From the NCBI RefSeq assembly GCF_024158035.1, contig NZ_JAMZEK010000004.1, positions 310,001-374,000 on the forward strand: a stretch of 64,000 bases of DNA. Reading direction: 5' to 3'. Shown here piece by piece: positions 58,181-64,000 of the stretch (the first letter of the stretch is position 1; every line of letters starts with the position of its first letter). The stretch comes from Dyella lutea (GTDB lineage Bacteria; Pseudomonadota; Gammaproteobacteria; Xanthomonadales; Rhodanobacteraceae). The notes under the pieces are model-generated. The model ran no database searches and was not told the DNA's origin. It saw only the letters and a program-made list of their open reading frames with translations. A program made the translations under genes and the position numbers.

Positions 58181-59679
58181 GCACCGTCCCCTTCAACACC
58201 ATTCCCGCGAACCTCCGCGTCCCGCTGTTCCATGCCGAGGTCGACAACTCGCAGGCGAACAGCGGGCAGCAGAACCAGCGCACCCTGGTCATCGGCCAGA
58301 TCACCTCCAGTGGCACTGCCGCGGCCGGCGTGCCGGTGATCAGCCAGGGCGTGTCCGATGCCATCGCGCTCGGCGGCCCCGGCTCCATGCTGGCCCTGAT
58401 GACGGCGGCCTATCGCGCTTCCGACAACTTCGGCGAGGTCTGGTATCTGCCGCTGGCCGACGATGGTGCTGCGACGGCCGCCGCCGGCTCGGTTGCCTTT
58501 GCCGGCGCGCCGACCGAGGCCGGCACGCTATCGGTCTATATCGGCGCCTCCAAGCTGCTGCCGCCGGTGCGTGTTCCGGTGGCGACCACCGATACCCCGG
58601 ACACGATCGCCACCGCCCTGGCTGCGGCCATCAATGCCGCCACCAACCTCCCGGTGACGGCGGCGGTGGATGGCACGACCCTCAGCAAGGTCAACGTCAC
58701 CGCCAAGAACAAGGGCGAGGCCGGCAACGACATTGACCTCCGGCTCAACTACCAGGGCAGCGCGGGCAATGAGGCGACGCCGGCGGGCATCACGGTCACC
58801 ATCGTCGCCATGTCGGCGGGTGCTACCAACCCGTCGCTCACCACGCCGCTGGCCAACCTGGGCGACCAGCCCTTCGACTTCATCGTGTGCCCCTACACCG
58901 ATACCACGTCGCTGGACGCGCTGAAGGCACTGCTCAACGACCAGACCGGTCGCTGGAGCTGGACCTCCCAGCAGTATGGCCACGTCTTCGCGGCCTACCG
59001 CGGCACGCTCTCCGCCCAGACCACGTTCGGCCTCGCCCGGAACAACCAGCACGAGTCGATCCTCGGCTTCAACGATTCGCCGACCCCGAACTGGATCTGG
59101 GCCGCCGACTACGCCGGTGCGTGCGCCGTCGCCCTGCGCGCCGACCCCGGCCGGCCCATGCAGACCCTGGCACTGAGCACGACCTATGCTCCGCCCATCG
59201 CCTCCCGGTTCACCCTGAGCGAGCGCAATACGCTGCTCTTCGACGGCATCTCCACCTTCACGGTGGCGCAGGACGGCACGGTCGCGCTGGAGAACGTCAT
59301 CACCAGCTACCAGAAGAATGCCTTCGGCCAGCCGGATGACAGCTATCTGCAGATCGAGACGATGTTCCTGCTGATGTACGTTCTGCGCGACCTCATGGGC
59401 GTCATCACGTCCAAGTTCCCGCGCATGAAGCTCGCTGCCGACGGCACCCGGTTCGCACCCGGATCGGCCATCGTCACGCCGGCGATCATCCGCGCCAACC
59501 TGATCGCCGAGTTCCAGCAGCTGGAATACCAGGGCTACGTGCAGGACAGCCAGGCCTTCGCCCAGGGCCTGATCGTCCAGCAAAACGCGACCAACCCCAA
59601 CCGGGTCGACGTCCTGTGGCCGGGCACGCTGATCAACCAGCTGCGCGTCTTCGCCCTGCTGCTGCAGTTCCGCCTGTAA
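58177..59679 (+). CDS. contractile tail sheath (Mu gpL-like)
   Basis: 500 residues, overlaps the DUF2635 stop. Sheath of a Mu-type tail: IPANLRVPLFHAEVDNSQANSGQQNQRTLVIGQI, ASDNFGEVWYLPL, the domain DTTSLDALKALLNDQTGRWSWTSQQYGHVFAAYRGT and the end RVDVLWPGTLINQLRVFALLLQFRL. It shows that the virion has a contractile tail. Confidence 0.94.
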   Translation: MSTVPFNTIPANLRVPLFHAEVDNSQANSGQQNQRTLVIGQITSSGTAAAGVPVISQGVSDAIALGGPGSMLALMTAAYRASDNFGEVWYLPLADDGAATAAAGSVAFAGAPTEAGTLSVYIGASKLLPPVRVPVATTDTPDTIATALAAAINAATNLPVTAAVDGTTLSKVNVTAKNKGEAGNDIDLRLNYQGSAGNEATPAGITVTIVAMSAGATNPSLTTPLANLGDQPFDFIVCPYTDTTSLDALKALLNDQTGRWSWTSQQYGHVFAAYRGTLSAQTTFGLARNNQHESILGFNDSPTPNWIWAADYAGACAVALRADPGRPMQTLALSTTYAPPIASRFTLSERNTLLFDGISTFTVAQDGTVALENVITSYQKNAFGQPDDSYLQIETMFLLMYVLRDLMGVITSKFPRMKLAADGTRFAPGSAIVTPAIIRANLIAEFQQLEYQGYVQDSQAFAQGLIVQQNATNPNRVDVLWPGTLINQLRVFALLLQFRL

Positions 59680-59702
59680 CCCGCCCCACTATCCCACCTC
59701 TA

Positions 59703-59725
59703 AGTCGCCTTCGGGCGGCTTTTTT
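59703..59725 (+). terminator. terminator after the sheath gene
   Basis: AGTCGCC and GGCGGCT pair around TTCG (a stable tetraloop), followed by a T-run. It partly insulates the sheath from the tube gene. Confidence 0.75.
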
Positions 59726-59742
59726 GTTGCCCGGAGACTGCA

Positions 59743-60117
59743 ATGGCAAACAACTCCAACCGCCTCGCCGGCACGGTGAACCTGTCCGTCGACGGGGCCA
59801 CCTACATGTTGGCCGGAGACTTCGAATACAGCCCGTCGGAGGTAGCCCGCGAGACGCTGGTTGGCCAGGACACGGTCCACGGCTACAGCGAAAAGCCGAT
59901 CGCTCCCCACATCGGCGGCACCCTGCGCGATTCCGGCGGCCTCAGCGTCAAGGCGCTCAACGCCATGAGCAACGTCACGGTGGTCGCCGAGCTGGCCAAC
60001 GGCAAGGTGATCATCGGCCGGAACATGTGGGCCGTCGAGCAGCAGGCGGCCAAGGCGACCGACGCCACCATCGAGATTCGCTGGGAAGGACCGCAGGGCA
60101 GCGTAAGCGAGACCTGA
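59743..60117 (+). CDS. tail tube protein (Mu gpM-like)
   Basis: 124 residues. RLAGTVNLSVDGATYMLAGDFEYSPSEVARETLVGQDTVHGYSEKPIAPHIGGTLRD matches the Mu tail tube family. It forms the inner tube inside the sheath. Confidence 0.93.
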   Translation: MANNSNRLAGTVNLSVDGATYMLAGDFEYSPSEVARETLVGQDTVHGYSEKPIAPHIGGTLRDSGGLSVKALNAMSNVTVVAELANGKVIIGRNMWAVEQQAAKATDATIEIRWEGPQGSVSET

Positions 60118-60163
60118 TCGGGCCCGGCCGGATCCATCCCCTCATTCCTGGAGCACTACCCGC

Positions 60164-60460
60164 ATGTTCGACGAAGAAGAAAAGACCATCACCCTGCGCA
60201 AGCCGGTGACCCTCGGCTCCGGCGACGGCGCCATTACCTACACGGAGCTGAAGCTGCGGGAGCCTCTGGGCCTTGAGCTGGAAAAGGCCTCCCGGGCGGA
60301 TACCAATTTCGGGCAGATGATCACCTTGATCAGCCTCATCGCCAAGGTGCCGCGCGCAGCCGCTGAGCGTCTTTGCCAGCGTGACCTGCAGGAGGCAAAC
60401 GACTACCTGCAGGGTTTTTCGGAGCGTGGTCAGCCCGCGGAAACGGCTGGCCAGAGCTGA
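60164..60460 (+). CDS. tail assembly chaperone (Mu gp41-like)
   Basis: 98 residues in the zero frame. ITLRKPVTLGSGDGAITYTELKLREPLGLELEKASRADTNFGQMITLISLIAKVP matches the Mu-type tail chaperone. A slippery GGGTTTT at 60412-60418 in the phase G-GGT-TTT allows a -1 shift into a 51-codon extension that ends at 60573. Confidence 0.9.
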   Translation: MFDEEEKTITLRKPVTLGSGDGAITYTELKLREPLGLELEKASRADTNFGQMITLISLIAKVPRAAAERLCQRDLQEANDYLQGFSERGQPAETAGQS

Positions 60461-60573
60461 TCGCCGAGCTCACCCGCTTCTACCACTGGGGGCCGCGGGA
60501 AGCGTGGTCCCTGACCCTGACCGAGCTTGCCTGGTGGAACGACCAGGCGCACCGGATGACGCCCCATGAGTAA
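60412..60573 (+). CDS. -1 frameshift extension of the tail chaperone
   Basis: After slippage the frame from 60418 encodes WPELIAELTRFYHWGPREAWSLTLTELAWWNDQAHRM, a GpE-type C-terminal domain. The fusion would be 136 residues. Long-tailed phages commonly make such a chaperone pair. The stop overlaps the tape-measure start. Confidence 0.8.
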   Translation, partial: GFFGAWSARGNGWPELIAELTRFYHWGPREAWSLTLTELAWWNDQAHRMTPHE

Positions 60574-62554
60574 CGTCTTCACCATCACGATCAGCGCGGT
60601 GGACAAGGCGACGGCGACCGTCCGCAAGGTCAACGATGCCATGGGCCGGATCACCCGGCCCTTCGAGCAGGCGGGGAAGTCATTCAAGGGACTCGGCCGC
60701 GAGCTGGGCTTCGAGAAGATCGGCAAGAACCTGGCCAGCATCGGCCAGTCCGCCGGGCGCGCGGCGCGCGGCATCGGGTCGATCGTCGCGCCGATGGCGG
60801 CAGTCACCGGTGTCGCCTCGGTCGGCGGCGTCATCGCGCTGGCCGATGGCTGGGCCAAGCTCGGTCGCAACGTCACCTACTCGGCGCAGAATATCGGCAT
60901 CGGCACCGATCGCCTGCAGGCCTTCCAAGGCATGGCCAAGCTGGCCGGCATCTCTTCGGACACGATGACCCAGAGCCTACAGACGCTCGGCGACACCATG
61001 GAGGACGCACTCTATGGCCGCAACCAGCAGGCGCTGATGCTGTTCAACCGGTTGGGTGTCGGCATCAAGCGCACCTCGGACGGAGCACTGGACGCCGCCG
61101 GCGAGTTCCGCGCCCTCGCGTCCGCCATCTACAACATCAAGTCGCCCCAGCAGCAGAACCTGGTTGCTGGCCAGTTCGGCTTGACCGGCCTGCTCCCGCT
61201 GATCCGGCAAGGACCTGCGGCGATGGACAAGCTCATGGCACGCGCTCGGGCGCTCGGCCTGGTCATGGACGGTCCCGCCCTGAAGGCGGCCAACAACTTC
61301 GCCATGAGCATCGAGGGTCTGAAGGCGTCCGGCGAGGGCCTGCGCAATGCGATCGGCAACGCGATCATCCCCGCCATCAAGCCGCTGGTCGACCAGCTCA
61401 CCGGCTGGATCTCGAAGAATCGTGAGCTGATCTCGGCCAAGGTCGGGGAGTGGGCGCGCGATTTCGGCAAGTGGCTCAAGAGCATCGACTGGCAGAAGGT
61501 GGGCGCCGGCATCACCGGATTCATCAAGGGAGTCGGCGACCTGGTCGACTGGCTCGGCGGCTGGAAGAAGGCAGCGATCGGAGTGGGCATCGTCATGGGC
61601 GCCGGCTTCATCTCGAACGTGGTTTCGCTTGGCGCCAACGTGGTGCTGCTCGGCGTGCGCATCGGTGGCCTGATCACCAAGATGTGGGGCCTGAAGGCCG
61701 CCGCAGATGCGGCCAGTGCCGCCTCAGCAGGCGGCATGGCATCGTCGCTCGGGATGCTTGGCAAGGCTGGCCTATATGGTGCCGCCGCAGCCGGCGGCAT
61801 CTACCTCGGCAGCAAGATCAGCGACGCGATGGACGGCACGACCTTCGGTGACAAGTTCTCGCACTACAACACCAAGTATCTCGGCGCCGCGCTCAGCCTG
61901 ATCGGATTCAAGAACAACCAGTTCTCGCGCGCCGCGCGCTACGACGGCTACGACCAGAAGTACAGCGGCGCCGGCAGCGCTGCGGGCATCGATGCCGGGT
62001 TGAGCGCTCGCGTCGTCAGCTACTTCGAGAAGCAGGGCTGGTCGCTGGCGCAGGCCAAGGGCATCGCCGCCAACCTGATGAGCGAGAGCGCGCTGAACCC
62101 CAATGCGCGCGGCGACAACGGCCGCGCCTACGGACTCGCGCAGTGGCATGCCGATCGGCAGGGCGCGTTCGCCAAATGGGCCGGCAAGCCGCTCCAGGGG
62201 TCCTCCCTACAGGACCAGCTCGGCTTCGTGCAGTACGAGCTGACCAAGGGGTCCGAGCAGCGCGCCGGCGCGCTCCTGCGCGGCGCGCAGACCGCCGACA
62301 TGGCCGGCCGCATCGTGTCCAACTACTACGAGCGCCCGGCCTCGCCGGCCGAGGCGGCACGCCGTGGCGCGCTTGCCCAGCAGCTGGCCGCGCCCGCCGG
62401 CCCGTATTCGTCGGGTTCGGGCCAGTCCGGCAAGGTGCATGTCGAGGTCGAGCTGAAGAACGCACCCCCGGGAACCAAGGCCACCGCCAAGTCGAGCGGC
62501 GCGGCCGAGGTCTCCCTCCCCCGCATCGGGTATTCCCAGGTAGGTGACTGGTGA
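60566..62554 (+). CDS. tail tape measure protein with lysozyme-like domain
   Basis: 662 residues. Helical and Gly/Ala-rich; it sets tail length. Hydrophobic segments at about residues 335-400 may insert in the host membrane. Residues about 478-608 (nucleotides 62000-62390) form a phage lysozyme-like domain (YFEKQGWSLAQAKGIAANLMSESALNPNARGDNGRAYGLAQWHADRQGAFAKWAG), probably for local cell-wall digestion on infection. Confidence 0.88.
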   Translation: MSNVFTITISAVDKATATVRKVNDAMGRITRPFEQAGKSFKGLGRELGFEKIGKNLASIGQSAGRAARGIGSIVAPMAAVTGVASVGGVIALADGWAKLGRNVTYSAQNIGIGTDRLQAFQGMAKLAGISSDTMTQSLQTLGDTMEDALYGRNQQALMLFNRLGVGIKRTSDGALDAAGEFRALASAIYNIKSPQQQNLVAGQFGLTGLLPLIRQGPAAMDKLMARARALGLVMDGPALKAANNFAMSIEGLKASGEGLRNAIGNAIIPAIKPLVDQLTGWISKNRELISAKVGEWARDFGKWLKSIDWQKVGAGITGFIKGVGDLVDWLGGWKKAAIGVGIVMGAGFISNVVSLGANVVLLGVRIGGLITKMWGLKAAADAASAASAGGMASSLGMLGKAGLYGAAAAGGIYLGSKISDAMDGTTFGDKFSHYNTKYLGAALSLIGFKNNQFSRAARYDGYDQKYSGAGSAAGIDAGLSARVVSYFEKQGWSLAQAKGIAANLMSESALNPNARGDNGRAYGLAQWHADRQGAFAKWAGKPLQGSSLQDQLGFVQYELTKGSEQRAGALLRGAQTADMAGRIVSNYYERPASPAEAARRGALAQQLAAPAGPYSSGSGQSGKVHVEVELKNAPPGTKATAKSSGAAEVSLPRIGYSQVGDW

Positions 62555-63939
62555 GCTGGCAGGATCAACTGCGGCAGGCCTCCTTTCGTGGCGTCCCCTT
62601 CGCCGTGCTCGGCGGGGATGCCAGCTTCGGGCGCCGCGTCGCAGTGCACGAATACCCGAAGCGCGACAAGCCCTACGTGGAGGATCTCGGCCGGGCAACC
62701 AGGCGCATCCACCTGGTGGGATTCCTGGTCGAGAACAGCCTCGTCTATGGCGGCGGCAGCGTCATCGCGCAGCGCGACGCCATGGTCGCAGCCGCAGAAT
62801 CGGCGGGGAAGGGGACGCTGGTCCACCCGACGCTCGGCGAGCTGCAGGTCAGCATCCCGGATGGCGGACTGGTGGTCAGTGAGCGCTGGGACACCGGCCG
62901 GTATTTCGAGCTCGGCTTCAGCTTCATCGAATCGGGCGACCGGATCTTCCCCAGCGTCGCTCAGTCGGGGCAGAGCCTGCTCGGAAGCCTGGCCGATGCT
63001 TTGGACCTTTCGGCTGCGCTCGACTTCGTCGGCCGCATGACCGAATCGATCAACCTCGGACTCGGCATCGTCCAGGGCGTCATCAGCATGGGCGACGCCA
63101 TCGTGGCGCAGGTGGTGAGTACGGCGGCCGGCTTCCAGGTGATCATCGGCCAAGCCTCCCGAGACGCCACCAGCCTGGCCAACCTCGCCAGCCTGCTCAC
63201 CGGCAATTTCGGGCGATATACCCAGGCCAACGTGAGCTCGGCGTTCGCGGCCGCGCGGACGTCCTCCGGTAGCACGGGCCCGACCATCGCCTCGCTCACG
63301 GCCAAAGGCGCGCAGGACCGCCAGGCCGTGGCGACCGCGTCGGATGCACTTTCGGCCGCGGCCAGCGGCATCGATTCGTCCACCGTCTCCGCCTTTCCGA
63401 TAGCTGCGCAGGCGCTGCTGCAGACCCTGCAGTCCTCGATCGCGAACCCGGGCGATGCGCTGCGGCTGCTCGGTGGCCTCGCAGGCTATGTGCCCGCGGC
63501 GGTTCCCGGGTCTGGGCAGACGGTGGCAGGCATGCAGGTCGCCCAGGACGCTGTGAGCGCGCTGCTGCGCCGCGCGGCCATCGGTGCGCTGGGGCGATCC
63601 CTTGCTTCCTTTGTGCCGTCCTCCTACGACGATGCCGCCGCGACGCGCGAGACCGTCACGGAGATCCTCGATGCTGAGATCCTGATTGCCGGCGATAGCG
63701 GCGACGACGGAAGCTTCACTGCGCTGCGCGCGCTCCGCCAGAGCGTGGTGAGCTACCTCACCGAAGAGGGCGCCAACCTAGCCAGGCTCGAGACGTTCAC
63801 TTTCGCCGCGCCGCAGCCTTCGCTGGTGCTCGCCAACCGCATCTACCAGGACGCCAGCCGGTCGGATCAGCTCATCTCGCAAGCCGATCCCGTGCACCCG
63901 GCTTTCATGCCGCGCAGCTTCCGCGCCCTGGCCAACTGA
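62551..63939 (+). CDS. DNA circularisation/baseplate protein (Mu gpN-like)
   Basis: 462 residues from GTG 62551 (GTGA with the tape-measure stop). QDQLRQASFRGVPFAVLGGDASFGRRVAVHEYPKRDKPYVEDLGRATRRIHLVGFLVE is the gpN/DNA-circulation N-terminus. It forms a baseplate ring in Mu-like phages. Confidence 0.92.
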   Translation: MSWQDQLRQASFRGVPFAVLGGDASFGRRVAVHEYPKRDKPYVEDLGRATRRIHLVGFLVENSLVYGGGSVIAQRDAMVAAAESAGKGTLVHPTLGELQVSIPDGGLVVSERWDTGRYFELGFSFIESGDRIFPSVAQSGQSLLGSLADALDLSAALDFVGRMTESINLGLGIVQGVISMGDAIVAQVVSTAAGFQVIIGQASRDATSLANLASLLTGNFGRYTQANVSSAFAAARTSSGSTGPTIASLTAKGAQDRQAVATASDALSAAASGIDSSTVSAFPIAAQALLQTLQSSIANPGDALRLLGGLAGYVPAAVPGSGQTVAGMQVAQDAVSALLRRAAIGALGRSLASFVPSSYDDAAATRETVTEILDAEILIAGDSGDDGSFTALRALRQSVVSYLTEEGANLARLETFTFAAPQPSLVLANRIYQDASRSDQLISQADPVHPAFMPRSFRALAN

Positions 63940-63942
63940 ACC

Positions 63943-64000
63943 ATGGCCACGGATGATCTCACCCTGACCGTCAACGGCCAGGCCATTTCCGGCTGGACCG
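63943..64000 (+). CDS. baseplate hub protein, gpP-like (3' end cut by window)
   Basis: Only 19 codons are visible: ATDDLTLTVNGQAISGW. This is the start of the Mu gpP/gp44-like hub. Order tape measure, gpN, gpP matches Mu. The gene continues past 64000. Confidence 0.7.
   Translation, partial: MATDDLTLTVNGQAISGWT

Overview
The window is high-GC gammaproteobacterial DNA. The gene order acpP-fabF-pabB-pabC-mltG-tmk-holB-pilZ and the nuoA-N protein sequences suggest Xanthomonadales (Lysobacterales), possibly Rhodanobacteraceae; the genus is an inference. Two parts can be distinguished: a host chromosome segment (1-22895) and a large prophage (about 22852 to beyond 64000).

Host part. 1-7814 is a rightward run of housekeeping genes: fatty-acid synthesis (acpP, partial; fabF), p-aminobenzoate synthesis (pabB, pabC), a septal-type lytic transglycosylase (mltG), thymidylate kinase (tmk), the DNA polymerase III delta' subunit (holB), a PIG-L deacetylase and the type IV pilus protein pilZ. 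8070-22742 is a complete 14-gene NADH dehydrogenase I operon, nuoA to nuoN. It is followed by an initiator tRNA gene (22819-22895) with its own promoter.

Prophage. A large serine recombinase is integrated at this tRNA; its last codons are the antisense of the tRNA gene. From 22852 to 35490 a single leftward operon of 23 genes reads toward the integrase. It holds a complete diversity-generating retroelement (DGR): three DUF1566 target genes ending in variable repeats VR1-VR3, an avd accessory gene, a template repeat (TR) and a reverse transcriptase. It also holds parB-like, HNH, mazG-like, outer-membrane barrel and many small genes. The lysis-lysogeny switch lies at 35.5-37 kb: a CI-type S24 repressor, a Cro-like protein, and five 16-bp operators (two left, three right), all at exact 24-bp intervals. 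They overlap two matching promoters, PL and PR. Rightward early genes follow: a CII-like regulator, an O-like replication protein with an internal iteron-like array, a DnaC-like loader, and small genes up to a Q-like antiterminator. Next come a second CAT-anticodon tRNA with initiator features, fibre-like proteins, a lysis cassette (holins, lambda R-type endolysin, nested Rz/Rz1), a lambda-type head module (terminase, gpW, portal, S49 protease, scaffold, decoration, capsid E) and a Mu-type contractile tail module (sheath, tube, frameshifted chaperone, tape measure, gpN, start of gpP). The right prophage end is outside the window.

How it fits together. CI should hold PL and PR off in the lysogen. 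On induction PL would drive the leftward operon including the DGR and the integrase, and PR would drive replication and then Q-dependent late genes. Adenine-directed mutagenic retrohoming from the TR is supported by the sequence: 39 of 40 differences between the TR and the three VRs fall at template adenines. The most notable feature is that three DGR targets sit in this early leftward operon and not beside the tail genes.
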